In this document: positions 1-10,230 of the stretch, in pieces
Position numbering within the stretch: position 1 is the first letter of the stretch
How the letters are laid out: every line of letters begins with the position of its first letter
Origin: Gracilaria domingensis
Taxonomy: Eukaryota > Rhodophyta > Florideophyceae > Gracilariales > Gracilariaceae
DNA length: 64,000 nucleotides
Direction: 5' to 3'
NCBI GenBank assembly: GCA_022539475.1
Contig: VCMS01000278.1
Location: 1 to 64,000, forward strand
Notes under the pieces: generated by a model
Database searches by the model: none
Seen by the model: the letters and a program-made list of their open reading frames with translations, nothing else
Told to the model about the DNA's origin: nothing
Translations under genes and position numbers: made by a program

Positions 1-351
1 ACTGTGACTGGTACGGAGTTTCTGCACCTGAGGAACAGACCAGGACAGGCTCAGGATAGAAAGGAGAGCGAAGTCTACATTGTCCCGGCGCCTTTTTGTA
101 TCGGGGGCTACATTAACGACGCCGGATATCATGCAGGGGATCCCGATTTATCGGAGCCCCGGTCAAACAGGACTCGAAGTGCCAATGTGCAGGTGGTGGA
201 AGCGAAGTCCGTGATACAGTTCAAGTCAGACCTTTCTAACTATGCTCTACTTCGTTGTAGAGCAGTAAGAGATATTGAGAGGGGCGAAGAGTTGTATTTC
301 AACTACGGAGAGCAGTACGCCTGGGACTGGGCTCTGACATTGGAGCAATAG
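1..351 (+). CDS. SET-domain protein, C-terminal part (truncated by window edge)
   Basis: Open from the window edge to the TAG at 349-351, about 115 codons. It ends in a SET-type signature: a motif reading CIGGYINDA, then a 50-residue spacer, then RDIERGEELYFNYG. SET proteins normally have an NHSC motif followed by a GEE-x3-DY motif, where residues bind S-adenosylmethionine and lysine. The second motif is clear here; the first is altered to YINDA. The homologue at 60650-61285 has the same YINDA, so the change belongs to this family and is not local decay. The upstream half, including the GxG cofactor motif, is off the window. The expected activity is methylation of a protein lysine, probably a histone, but this is inferred. 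The companion coiled-coil gene follows on the same strand 248 bp later. Confidence 0.7.
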   Translation, partial: TVTGTEFLHLRNRPGQAQDRKESEVYIVPAPFCIGGYINDAGYHAGDPDLSEPRSNRTRSANVQVVEAKSVIQFKSDLSNYALLRCRAVRDIERGEELYFNYGEQYAWDWALTLEQ

Positions 352-598
352 ATGAGTTCAGTACCGAATAGAAAGTAAATATGCTTGTGAGTGTTGCAGC
401 TGCCTGCAATACGCGTTGTTGTACATGTACACTGGAGCTCTTCATCTGTAACGGCGATATTTGCGACCCATTGGGCACCTCAAATTCCTAAAAAGCAGGA
501 ACTGCGGAGTCTCCCGGAATATCTGAACCATGCACCCCCCCCACCCCCTCCCCCCCTCCCCAACAATTTCGTTTCATTACCCTGTTTATCTCCACAAC
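352..598 (+). promoter_or_regulatory. Intergenic leader with a C-rich tract
   Basis: This 247-bp gap separates the SET gene from the companion gene. It contains an almost pure cytosine run at about 533-563 (G-rich on the minus strand), with blocks long enough to form a G-quadruplex, ending about 35 bp before the likely ATG at 599. No TATA box is obvious. The tract is the most likely place for promoter or 5'-UTR control of the companion gene. I saw no equal tract upstream of the right copy's companion gene. Confidence 0.35.
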
Positions 599-2996
599 AT
601 GGGTATAACGCCGAGAAAGCGAAATAGTACGCAGCGGAACAAGAGTGGACAGAAGAAGAGAAGAGCATCGGATGATACGAATCAGGCTACAAGCACCGCA
701 CTTCCTAAACGGAAGTCGTCCTCGACGAAGGAGAGAGTCAGTGGGCGTCCTTCTACAGGACTCTCTCGCCCATCTCGCAGCGGAGCGTCTTCCGGGATTG
801 CGTCAAGAATTCGTGGATCAGCGAACGATGTCGTGCCGTCAACTGCCGATAATGCAAATCGTGCATCTGTCTCTGCTCCTCAAGAAGATGAGGTAACTCG
901 GCCCAGCTGGTCAGGACAGGAGGGCATGACAACTGGAACCGAAGAGGTTAGTATGACACCAAAACCTTCATGTCCCCGGCCGATATCGAAGACCGGAGCT
1001 ACTGGGGAGCGGGTTACGCCGCCCAGTGGATCTGGACAACAAGGGACAATGACGAGAAGTCGTGAGAGCCCTAGTATATTAAGATCGTCACGTCCATCCC
1101 TGTCTTCTAGAACTGGGGCCGCTATGAATCGTATCATGCCTCGCAATGGGTCCGGACAAGGGAGAAAGACAATAAGAAATCGAGAGACAACTGATAGACG
1201 AGTTACTTTTTCGACCTTCCCCTCTTTCCAGAACGGGGGCCGTTGCAGCTCGTACGAGGCCCAATTCATCTGATATACCATGCCATGGAGGAGGACAGAC
1301 ACGGGAATTGGAGCTCGGAGCCGTGCCAAGGGTGGACACAGAATGCCTGCAGCCTCTCGTGTCTAAGGCTATGGCACATGAGGATAGTTCCGATAACGAA
1401 ATAACACCGAATCCTGCGGCATTACCGGGGCCTGTCGCCGAAGAAGCTAGGGAAATAACGGAAGATATCCAAACTGGTGTGAATTCAAGCTCTATGAACA
1501 AACCTGATCTTTTAAATGAACTGAATTGCTTGAAAGAAAAGGTTAAGACGCTACAAGAGGACTTGATGGTTCGGGGAATTCTAGTGAAGGTCGCCCAAGA
1601 GCAGAGTACGGCTTTGAAAAAGAGGCTTGAAGAGAAGGATCTAGTCATTGAAGGGCTAAGAGGGGCACTGAAACAGGAGGGAGATAGGAGTACACGTGGT
1701 GGTGAACCTGGGCAGACAGGTCGAAAGAAGCATAAAATTGAGGTGTGCGACGAGTTTCGAGGGGTTGCTCGAGCAGTGTATCACAACATGCTGACGTGGG
1801 CAAGGAGAGAAACAAGTGAGCTATGGCTCGAAGGTGGGTCGCTCACCCGAAATTGGGGTAACCGTGCCGAGAAGGTGGAAGACGCAACTGAGAGTGGGGA
1901 AGGGCTTATTGAGCCGGAGGAAGGTGGTTCATACATGGTTCCTAAAAACCCCGTGGAGCTCTTGGGCAGTTTTGGCATGTTCACACCGTCGGTAGAGGGG
2001 GGGCCAGATGCTTTGCTGAAGAAAATGGTTGAAAGCGAGTTGAAGGAGTTGAGCTGGGAAGGTATTAGAAAAGCATCTCTTACCGACAGGTGTATACTGG
2101 AACTTTGTGCAGATATGTGCCTTAGGCAGAGAATGCGGCAGACTATGAGTGACGTCGTGGGCGTTCGTGAGAGAAATACGAGGGATAAACTATTTCTGCT
2201 CCTGGGGTACGATCTGATTTGGAGAAGAACAAAGCTGGTAGAAGAGAATGCTGACGAACTCACAATGCAGTTGAAGGAAGCGCAGGAGAACATACTGCGT
2301 CTTGACGAAAATGGTGTACCGAACACTTCATGGTGGAGAAAAGCCCCATTTGTTCGTCTAAAGTACTCCAATGTGGACAATGTCGAGGATATGCGGACGG
2401 AAGATCAAGACTTGTTCTTCCGAAACCGTGTCGGGGTACAAGTGCTGAAGGAGTTTATTGGGTATGATGTGGAAGACAAGGATACGGGCACCTTTTTAGA
2501 TGGCACAATACTGTTGCTCGCACGTTTGGACGCTTGGGTGTTGACGGTTGTGAGCCTTCTAAGTACGGATGTGTCAAGGGGTGGCCAGAGACAGAAACTG
2601 TTTACAAAGAAGTTTGCCGAACTGCTACCTCTGTGTTTAAAGAATGTTCTGGGGGATGTTAGGCAACGTGTCTTGAGGACCAATTCCAGCGAGTTTCATA
2701 ATTTTGGAACGACAACGGAAGATTGGACTAAAGTTCTTGGTAATGACATGAGAGAGGCTACATTTGGATATCGAATGCCGTCGAACGGAAGACTTTACCT
2801 CACTGTGAAAGAAAAATTTTTTATTGACAGTGAGAGCCGAAGATTGGTGTCTATTAGCGATTGCTTCGTTGGTGAATGCGAGGAAGGGGATATGGAGTTC
2901 AAGGAAATGGACATGAACGATTTCGGAAGTAACACAGGATCACAAGAAAAGGCACCACAAGGTGAACATGTAGAGGATGGAGCCCTTAATGTTTAA
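599..2996 (+). pseudogene. Transposon companion coiled-coil protein, one frameshift
   Basis: Starts at ATG 599 with a basic N-terminus (MGITPRKRNSTQ), reads to about 1217, then continues in another frame to the TAA at 2994-2996, about 800 codons. The N-terminal third is Ser/Arg-rich and holds four 40-residue repeats (893-1370). A heptad-rich coiled coil follows near 1500-1690 (LKEKVKTLQEDL...LKKRLEEKDLVIEGLRGAL). A conserved C-terminal region follows, with RNWGNRAEKVE, DMCLRQRMRQTMSDVVGVR and RLYLTVKEKFF. All three motifs recur in the decayed homologue at 57.4-60.1 kb. I recognise no known domain; a DNA-binding accessory role like TNPA in CACTA elements is possible but only by analogy. The single frameshift may be a mutation or an assembly error. 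Confidence 0.65.
893..1370 (+). repeat. Four 120-bp coding repeats in the companion gene, with a one-base insertion
   Basis: The repeat anchor T-G-A followed by a V/I-T/M-x-P block falls at 992, 1112 and 1233. The first spacing is exactly 120 bp and the second is 121 bp. Each unit encodes 40 residues with a conserved SGSGQ or GGGQ core. The extra base lies between about 1217 and 1229, inside unit three, and accounts for the change of reading frame. The repeats therefore show that the two reading frames were once a single gene. Confidence 0.7.
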
Positions 2997-3183
2997 GGCT
3001 GTACAAGATCAACGTGCTCAGTTGGTCCTTCATCTGAATCATGATAGAATCGATTGATGTAGAATCGGTGTTGAAACCATTGAAGTGGAGGACAAAAAGG
3101 TGGAGCAGGGTAGTTTGATCGAACAACATGGACAGTTCCCTGTAGTGCAGAAGCCGGAACCATCCCGTACCAAGGAGTTAACT

Positions 3184-6171
3184 CTACGATAGTCTCCGTT
3201 TGGAATGACGAGGGAACGGAAGAGTGTGGTTCTTTTCATCGTTTGTAGCCCACCGTAAAGATATGCATTTCAATATGTGGTCGATGTTTGTTGCGGGGGG
3301 TAAAACCTCGAAATACCGGACGAATGCCACCTCTGGTGCGGTAAGTGCAGAATCAAGGAGAGATATTCGAATCAGAGCGACTACCTGGGCAACCCAAGTC
3401 TCTGAATCTTCTCCGTTTACCAATACAGTGGAAAACTTTGGCTTTCTACTGGGACCAAATGCTGGAGAAGCGAAGACACGTTGGATGATGGGGTATTTGG
3501 GTCGTCCCAGCTTAAGTGCCTTAGAAGACGAATCGAAGTGTTCAAGAGTCGGAACGAAACCGCCTTTCACGACGGCCGAATTCACCAGAGTTATCCTTGT
3601 CTTTTCTGGGAAGTATGTAATAGAGTGATCATCCAGTGTTTCTTTCACGAGACTGAGGAAAGGAGGAAGGGCCTGTTGACCAATTTGATCAAGAATCGAC
3701 CTTGTGTCCGTACTTGAGAACATTTCTCTAACAGCAGTCCATGTTTTTGAACTGGACATACTTGAAACACAATGTTGAAGAGCTCGTAAAGTGAAAGAAC
3801 GCCCTCTCATTGCAAACCGAGGAAGCTGTGTGGAAGTTCCTGGTAAACCTGGATTACGCTGGTAAGGAGTATTGCCATTCCATTGCTTTCTAACATGTCC
3901 GTGCTCAATGGAGCGAATAGTCTCCTCCACAGCCGTTGCTGTTCTTCTGGACGTCTTTTTGTAGTGTCTTTTAAATAGCAGGTGTGCATGTTCGTATATG
4001 CCTGCGTCGTAATACTTGATACTTCCCAGACGGCGAATTTCGTCCACGAGATGATCGAGAAGATGAAACTTCAGAGTTCCCAGTCTGGAGGGATGAAAAT
4101 CCGCCAGAGTCTTTGTTGCGGAACGCTTGAGGGCTTCAATCTCCGAGCTAAGACACAGGAGAGAGCTTTCAGTCCAATACGGGTCACGATTGTATCTGAA
4201 TAAGGTCGAGAGCAAGTCCGAGTACTGAGAGAAAACGGTTGTGATTGGGGCAACGTCCTGTTCTCCACAGCATATGTCAAAGAATGCTCCTATGAAGGGA
4301 AAGACCATGTCAAGTGCTTTGTAGTTTTTGGCCTCCAGCATTCCACGGAGACCGTCTTTCGTGAAGATACCATTCAAAGATTTGCCTTTCTCCTGCGTGG
4401 AGAAATCGATATGTAAACCTTTGGCAGGAGAATCGCGTTCTATGGCAGCTAGAATTGCGTTTGCATGGTTGAGGAGTTGGGTGCGTATCGTTCGAAATGA
4501 ACGCGATGCAGATGTTCCTATTGTGGTGCACAGGGTGTCTGACTGCAGTCTCTCGATTGTGGCCGTTTTTATCAACTTTGAGAGGCCGAGATGCAAGTTT
4601 TGTAATGGTTCAAATGAGAACAGACTGTATGGAGACAATCCCGGGATCATTCCAAGGCTTACGGAAGTTTCGAGGAACGAAGGAATGAGAGATATGGAAT
4701 TTGAACGCATCAGAGTATCCGCTTGAGATCTCCTCTCCCTCGCACGACGTGGACGTCTTTCCGCCTCGTCTTTTTGTGCATGTTGCAAGATAGCTGTGTA
4801 TGTCTTTCGGATGTTTTTCGTGTGCTTTTGAGAACGTCCGTTGAATGAGGTGGGAATAGGACTGCATAAAGATGAGCGAGGGGCTTTGCATGTATGACAC
4901 GGGATTTCCGTTTTGGTCCCATGAAGAATGGACAGAATGTCCTTAGCCTCAGGAATATCCGCACAATAACTTGCAAGCAGAGGATGGCACACTCGACTTA
5001 GTTTGTCTTCGCCGATGAACTGAAAACCTTTCTGCGTGAGATTTAGAATGGGCTCCAGGACTTGACGAAGAGATTCTTGAAGGATTTGCATCCTGGACTC
5101 GCGTAGAGACTTGCTAGAAACAAATGGCATTGCGTCTGCTTCAGATGCGGAAACCTCGATCAGTGTGGTAGGGAAGTTTGCGACTACTGTGAGGTCATCA
5201 CGGATACACTTACGGCGAAGCTGGTCGGAGAAGTTGAGAAATATGAGGTGAAGAGGATAGGCGGTAACCGATGTTTGCTTTAGAGTTGTTGAAGACTTAT
5301 CGGTGTATACCTGCAGAAGACCTACGAAAGATTCACTGTAACTTATTTCTTGGAAGTACCACACTATTCTACTATCCAAAGAGCCCATGACCATTTCTTT
5401 AAGTTTTGAGGTGGCGTCTCTTGCGAGAGAGCCGGACATGGGGTGAGATATTTTCGTGGAGTGGGTCTGAGGTATAGGGTGGAAGAATGTGTTTTCGTTG
5501 TTAGCCAACTGGAGCTGTTTCACAAGTGTCTGAACGGGGTCTCTCGTGTAGAGGGTGGCGCTGAACTTACATCCTTCTGGCGAGACAGTTCTGCGATTGA
5601 AACCGTCCTTTGAGGCGTATCGTTCGAAAATGGCGTTCTTCAGTTTTGTACAGCGCTTGGAACTTGTTATGGTCTCGTTGAATCGCTTTTGCGAGAATCG
5701 CGGGTCCCGAAGTAGCCCAATTAGCTCGTCCGCCTCACGATGACCAAGGTTGGAAGCTACTGAAGCCAGACAAACCGTGAGATAATCCATATGCAAATCA
5801 CCAAGGGCCTCCTCAGAAGGCACTGGGCGGGAACTGCTTCCGTGTTCTCGCTCTAATGACGCGAGACCCGCGGAAGGAGAAACACAATGCGAAGTGTCCG
5901 GAATGGGAGGGGCGCACGGAGTGGGGTCGACGATGTCCTCGGACACTGGAGGCTCGAGAAGGCGACAAGGGGCAGTGACCGTTTCGGAAGATGCGGGCGC
6001 GGGCGCGGAAAGCTTGAGACGCTTGCTTCTCCGAATGGCCCGGCTATTGTCGTCTTCCAGCGCTGCTTTCAGACGAAACGGGCAATGGTTGACATGCTGT
6101 TGAAGAGATAAGACTCCTCGGCGAGTAACGAAGGGGCACCCACGCTTCTTATGTGTACAGTAGTAGACCAT
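3184..6171 (-). CDS. CMC superfamily (CACTA/Plavaka-like) DDE transposase, intact
   Basis: A 995-residue protein from ATG at 6171-6169. An upstream TTG at 6255 keeps the frame open, but the right copy also begins at the equivalent Met, so 6171 is preferred. The N-terminus has a Cys/His finger-like segment (CTHKKRGCPF then QQHVNHC). The catalytic region has VYTDKSSTTL near residue 291 followed by YPLHLIFLNF, resembling the first catalytic Asp and the YPvYltigN block of Plavaka/Tnp2 transposases. ADIPEAKD follows near residue 405, then a CxxC (425-428). A His-rich block (LKFHLLDHLVDEIRR) lies near residue 704. The gene converges on the companion gene, with 187 bp between their stops. The family call is by motif recall, and the KDZ group is the main alternative. 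Confidence 0.75.
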   Translation of the reverse strand: MVYYCTHKKRGCPFVTRRGVLSLQQHVNHCPFRLKAALEDDNSRAIRRSKRLKLSAPAPASSETVTAPCRLLEPPVSEDIVDPTPCAPPIPDTSHCVSPSAGLASLEREHGSSSRPVPSEEALGDLHMDYLTVCLASVASNLGHREADELIGLLRDPRFSQKRFNETITSSKRCTKLKNAIFERYASKDGFNRRTVSPEGCKFSATLYTRDPVQTLVKQLQLANNENTFFHPIPQTHSTKISHPMSGSLARDATSKLKEMVMGSLDSRIVWYFQEISYSESFVGLLQVYTDKSSTTLKQTSVTAYPLHLIFLNFSDQLRRKCIRDDLTVVANFPTTLIEVSASEADAMPFVSSKSLRESRMQILQESLRQVLEPILNLTQKGFQFIGEDKLSRVCHPLLASYCADIPEAKDILSILHGTKTEIPCHTCKAPRSSLCSPIPTSFNGRSQKHTKNIRKTYTAILQHAQKDEAERRPRRARERRSQADTLMRSNSISLIPSFLETSVSLGMIPGLSPYSLFSFEPLQNLHLGLSKLIKTATIERLQSDTLCTTIGTSASRSFRTIRTQLLNHANAILAAIERDSPAKGLHIDFSTQEKGKSLNGIFTKDGLRGMLEAKNYKALDMVFPFIGAFFDICCGEQDVAPITTVFSQYSDLLSTLFRYNRDPYWTESSLLCLSSEIEALKRSATKTLADFHPSRLGTLKFHLLDHLVDEIRRLGSIKYYDAGIYEHAHLLFKRHYKKTSRRTATAVEETIRSIEHGHVRKQWNGNTPYQRNPGLPGTSTQLPRFAMRGRSFTLRALQHCVSSMSSSKTWTAVREMFSSTDTRSILDQIGQQALPPFLSLVKETLDDHSITYFPEKTRITLVNSAVVKGGFVPTLEHFDSSSKALKLGRPKYPIIQRVFASPAFGPSRKPKFSTVLVNGEDSETWVAQVVALIRISLLDSALTAPEVAFVRYFEVLPPATNIDHILKCISLRWATNDEKNHTLPFPRHSKRRLS

Positions 6172-6536
6172 GGGAAGAAGAAATGAACGAGAAACGACCA
6201 CAAAGACTGCAAGGGAAGGGCGTTCGAAGGGAGAAGGAGGTCGAGCGACAGTCAATATCGACGTCTTGCTCAGAACGGAGAATATATTTTGAGTTTAAAT
6301 CACGTGCTTTCGTTCAAAAAAGGAACGTAGGTACACGTCGACCTCAACACAAGGGTGTACTTCTCGTATTATCTACCACTGGTTATAAACCTGTGGTTTC
6401 CCAACGTTGTACGCTGTACACTTGTCCAATCTCGCACAGAAAAATAAATCTCTTCCCTCCGCCGCCGCCGCCGCCCGTCCGACGTCCGACCTTTTGTTAC
6501 CGTCGTGATCCGTGCCATCCTCGCGTTCTACTCCGC

Positions 6537-6602
6537 TCCGTCGTACGTTTTTCCGCCCTTGCACTCGCTACGAAGTGCGAGGGCGGAAAAAAGTACGACG
6601 GA
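6537..6602. repeat. 28-bp-arm hairpin
   Basis: The arms 6537-6564 and 6575-6602 are reverse complements with two mismatches around a 10-base loop (TCGCTACGAA). Both arms contain a CCGCCCT/AGGGCGG core and a GTAC. The hairpin lies about 365 bp upstream of the transposase ATG. It could be a transposon end, a foldback element or a transcribed hairpin. Confidence 0.7.
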
Positions 6603-6871
6603 TTACGAATTAGCGTGCTAAGAATGGATTCCATTAAGCGGACATGAAGCGTACCTCATTCTCTTTCTCCGCCCTCGTCGGACGCCTTCATAAAGCGGAC
6701 AGCATCCGTATCTCACGGATGTATTCCGTGCAGTCTTTCCGTGCAGTCTTTTCGTACGTGCTTCCATTTCCTTCTACGTATCTTTGTTCTAAACTAACCA
6801 ATCCTCACAACGTCTCTTCGCGCTCTGCGACATGTAAACGGCAGGAAAAAGGCTTTGGGTTACTTTTGCGA

Positions 6872-7385
6872 GTTACTAGGTCTCTCGACTTTTCTAGCGC
6901 AACGTTTCTGTTTTGCTCTTATCAATGGTACGTTCTATCGCATTTCAACTGTATCCAACGGAGCATTGACTAACATATGGATACTTTCTGCTTGCGTATA
7001 CAAGTAAACGACCAATTTCATTTCGTCTCTCAAGATCGATCTCTGGCTGTTCGGGATAGGCGATTCTGGTACTTGGTTGGGACATAGGCTGCTCTTTCGT
7101 TTATCGCATCTTGAGGTATGTTTGCTGCATGGGCATTCTTGGTGTCCTTGGTTGTGAGTTCTCGCTTCAACACCTTTCGCGCTTTACGATGATGGTGGGC
7201 TGGTAATCTAACCGACCTCTTTCCTTCTTCTTTTTCATTTTGCGTGTTACTAGGTCCCTCGACTTTTCTAGCGCAACGTTTCTGTTTTGCTTTATCAATG
7301 GTACGTTCCATCGCATTTCAAATGTATCCAACGGATCACTGACTAACTTATGGATACTTTCTGCTTGCGTATACAGGTAAATGAC
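6872..7385 (+). repeat. Direct repeat of about 140 bp (two copies)
   Basis: Copies at 6872-7012 and 7246-7385 match over their whole length with a few substitutions and one-base gaps. Each starts GTTACTAGGT and ends near GTATACA(A/G)GTAAA. Inside each is CTAAC/GACTAAC followed by a T-rich stretch and a CAG or CAA, which looks like a branch point and 3' splice site, so a duplicated intron end is one reading. The intervening 233 bp is unique. Confidence 0.7.
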
Positions 7386-7422
7386 TTTTGATGCGGACGT
7401 AGCTCACGAGTTGCAGGTGCAG

Positions 7423-7578
7423 GTTCCTCAAGTAGGGAACCATGCATCTGGGCATGGTTCCCTACATGAGGAACGGAGAGGATGAGGCGCTTCGCGCCTC
7501 ATCCTCTCGGAGTGCGTATTTGTTCTACCGATACAGCCGATGGTGGACGTGCAGTCTGCGGCATCTGCCGCAGATTGC
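7423..7578. repeat. Three consecutive strong hairpins
   Basis: The first has 23-bp arms (7423-7445 and 7452-7474) with one mismatch. The second has perfect 15-bp arms (7476-7490 and 7494-7508) with a 3-base loop (TTC). The third has 13-bp arms (7551-7563 and 7566-7578) with one mismatch and a 2-base loop. Such a series on one strand is unlikely by chance and would form a rod-and-branch structure in RNA or extruded DNA. No coding gene overlaps convincingly. Confidence 0.75.
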
Positions 7579-7832
7579 GCCTACACCCGCTCCATCATGG
7601 GGATATGGTACATGTAATATAGCGAAGTAGTGGTTAGGAAAAGCGGTCGATAGAAGAATAGATACGAATAGAACGGTATGATTTCATAATGGGCATCATC
7701 TGTACTAGCACTAGTATTCCATGCGTTGCAGGGTATCATTCCGCAGAAGGTATCGTGTAATGTGCACCTTAATGGAAACTGAACCTAGACTTCGCGAAAT
7801 ACCGTTCAGGTAGCCCTCGACTAAAGAACTAG

Positions 7833-8816
7833 CATGAGTGGAAAACCCACCAGTATTTACTGCACAGCGGTTCTGGACGACCCAAGCATTTATCTGCAAA
7901 TTTTGAAATAATTGATCTCGATATTTTTTCAAAAAATTTACTGGACGACCCTTGCCAATTTCTGGACGACCCTCGCCAAAAACTAGCATCTGCAAGAGAC
8001 AGACGGAGCGATGACCATTCGCGTTCGAACATTAAGTGGCCGTGGGAGTCGGACGAAGGGGTACGGTCGCACAAGAAGTTAAAGAGTGTGTTCGAGGAGG
8101 AGGAAGAAAAGGACGAGCTGGACTGGTGGGCCACTGCAGTGCTGGGGTGTGCCGGAGCGATGGGGACGCGCATGGGAGAGAACGTGGGTCGACTGACGAA
8201 GAAGGTGACAGGGTTCGTGGTAAGGGAACTGAGGGGGATGAAAGAGGAGCAGAAGAAGATGATGAAACGCATTGAGAATCTGGAGGGGAGCTCGAAGGAG
8301 GTGAATGGGAGGAAGAAGGGCGGGGTAAGGGGTGTGGAGGGAACGCCGGTAACTCCGGCGCCGAAGACGAAGATCGTGAATGGCGTTGGGGTAGGAGTGT
8401 GCATCGGAAGCTAGGACGAGTATGCGAGAGACTTTGTACCGGCAACGGATAGTTTTGGGGCGGATGAGGTGATGGAGGGAGAATTGGTGAGGAAGAGAGG
8501 TCTGAAGAGGAAGGTTGGCGATAGGAGGCCGATCCAACCGAGGAGTGTGGGGGTAGAAGAGGATGAAATTCAGCCGAAGGTGGAGAACAAGAAAGGAAAA
8601 GGGGATAGTAAGAAGAGGACACGGGTTGGGTTCAGGACTGTTCCGAAGCCGGTGTGGAAAGGGAGCAGTGTTGTTGGATACGAGGAGAAGTGGAGCTGGG
8701 AGGATGTTGTGGAGGATGAGGAGGAAACCGTTGAGAATGATGATGGGAAAGAATTTCGTACGCTATCATTCGCGGATGTGGAGGTAGAGGAAGGAGATGA
8801 AGGTGCTTTACTTTGA
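7833..8816 (+). pseudogene. Hypothetical charged protein with one in-frame stop
   Basis: One frame is open from just after the TAG at 7830 to the TGA at 8814-8816, except for a TAG at 8412-8414. There is no good ATG at the upstream end. The product has a short duplicated LDDP-x-Q motif near the start (two CTGGACGACCC repeats about 7940-7975). An acidic patch (FEEEEEKDELDWW) and a helical, probably coiled-coil segment (REL-RGMKEEQKKMMKRIENL) follow, then a Lys/Arg-rich and finally an acidic tail. I do not recognise the family. The frame keeps its charged character on both sides of the stop, so the two halves were probably one protein. Confidence 0.45.
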
Positions 8817-8899
8817 TTGAGGTGATACAGTAGTTGCCGGGTTGATGGAGGTAGAAAAGCGGTGGGGGAATGGATGTGCGCAACTACCATTTCGTGAAT

Positions 8900-9600
8900 G
8901 TTGCACTAGCCAGAGTTAGTTTACATTCATTATTTGTGTTTATTTGCAATCGACAAGTATGCAAGTGCCGTTGGTAGCTTCCAGATCGATCTACCACCTA
9001 ATCCGTCTGAGTATACTAGGTACAAAAACTTTCATGTCATGGAGGTGAACTAGCAATTATGTCCGCTTTCAGTCATTCTACAAATTCTGTAGTATTGCTT
9101 GAATAAATGAAAGTATGGTATCCAAAAAAATTTTTTTTTGGCTTGCACATAGCCGTACATTCAATTCTTTGCACATTTTTTAACGATTCAATCCACAAAA
9201 TAGCATTCTAGCCTCTTTACATAGCGTTCCGGAAACACAGACGTAATGTTATAGATGGTCAAGGCGGAATGCTGACACCAAAAGGATGTGGCACTTTATC
9301 AGGCTCTTGCGAATCATCAGCGGCGTTGAGTCGGAGACAGTGTAAGAAGAGAGGTTTGGCCCCACCCTAGCAAAACTCATTTTCATTGAATCATCATGCG
9401 ACGATAAATAAAATTGATGCCTTTCAATAAAATGTAAGGGCACTTTCGAGGAGTTTAATTTTTTCAAAAAATCACACTCATGGAAATGTCTGTGAAACAA
9501 ATACTTACTCATTTTTCAATGAAATTGGTCACATTACCTTACTACACGGGTCATCTTTTCTGTAAGTCTACTGAAAATTCTTTTAGTTTTCGCTTAACGA
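8900..9600. other. AT-rich intergenic stretch
   Basis: No supported gene. There is a short A/T run at about 9124-9140. The 15-base string GAGTTTTGCCTGGGT near 9599-9613 recurs at about 22475-22489, which may mark the edge of a dispersed repeat, but too little is shared to define one. Confidence 0.3.
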
Positions 9601-9603
9601 GTT

Positions 9604-10230
9604 TTGCCTGGGTCAGTGAAGAAGGTGAAGAAGCAAAGGAAAGTTTCCCATACAATACGGGTCTCAGTGGCGCCACATATATCAAACCTGATTTGCGAAA
9701 ATGATATGGCAAGTGACGTAGACGAGTATGAAACTATTGCTGTGGAAAAGAATATGGACACGTCATCGAGCCAAGACTCTATTTAAAATGGAGTAAGCAT
9801 CTCAGATGACGTAGATTGTGTCCAATCCGAGCATGGAGAAACAGAAGATCAGCCCGGTATTGAGCCGATCAAGCAGTGCCGAATATCTCAAGCACCTCAT
9901 TCATATGTCGAGAACAAACGAGTTTCGAGTTGCCAACAGAAGCAGCAGAAGAAAAGAAAGATTATTGCTGTGAACGACGAGCTGTTCAAACCCGCAAGTC
10001 TGTCCAGACCTGGTACTATGGGCAACGGAGATGAGCATAAGGATACCGCTATCAACCGTTCCAAGAAGGGAGAAAACTTGCTGAAAGGTCTGGGGATAGG
10101 AGTCAAAAAGGCCTCCAAGCAACGTAAAAAGACGATTAAGATGACCAACGCTTCGAGAAAGAGGGGTAAGCAAGTTCCAAAACGATTGCAAGCAGCTCGA
10201 ACGGTCGAGAAGTCTTCTGACGACGAGTAG
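9604..10230 (+). pseudogene. Hypothetical basic/acidic protein relic with one stop
   Basis: One frame runs from about 9604 to the TAG at 10228-10230, with a TAA at 9784-9786. The first part is acidic and Ser-rich. After the stop the frame continues through a Gln/Lys-rich stretch (CQQKQQKKRK) to a strongly basic tail (KKASKQRKKTIKMTNASRKR) that ends SSDDE. This is typical of a nuclear protein's disordered tail. No start codon is evident and no domain is recognised. The charge pattern across the stop suggests one former gene. Confidence 0.4.

Larger units (their letters stand above)
1..6602 (+). mobile_element. Left copy of a CMC-like DNA transposon carrying SET and coiled-coil genes (5' end outside window)
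   Basis: Three genes in this stretch have the same order and relative orientation as homologues at 54.3-61.4 kb: a SET-domain gene and a coiled-coil companion gene on one strand, and a convergent transposase on the other. The methyltransferase gene that precedes the SET gene in the right copy would lie left of position 1 and is not visible. The transposase is intact here, so this copy could still supply transposition function. The right boundary is uncertain. I set it at a 28-bp-arm hairpin (6537-6602) that follows the transposase start, but this is a guess, because I found no matching terminal sequence in the right copy. Confidence 0.6.
6256..7832. other. Non-coding stretch rich in hairpins and direct repeats
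   Basis: No coherent gene is visible. The region lies upstream of the intact transposase and is dominated by inverted and direct repeats, listed separately, plus a short CCG run near 6460-6477. It may be the terminal and subterminal region of the left transposon, where transposase binding sites would be expected, or a stack of small foldback elements. Several short open frames exist, but none has protein-like composition. Confidence 0.4.

Noticed and set aside
8032-8622. Long minus-strand frames rich in Ser/Pro
   Set aside because: They are the antisense of a purine-rich charged coding region and have no motif; composition shadow.
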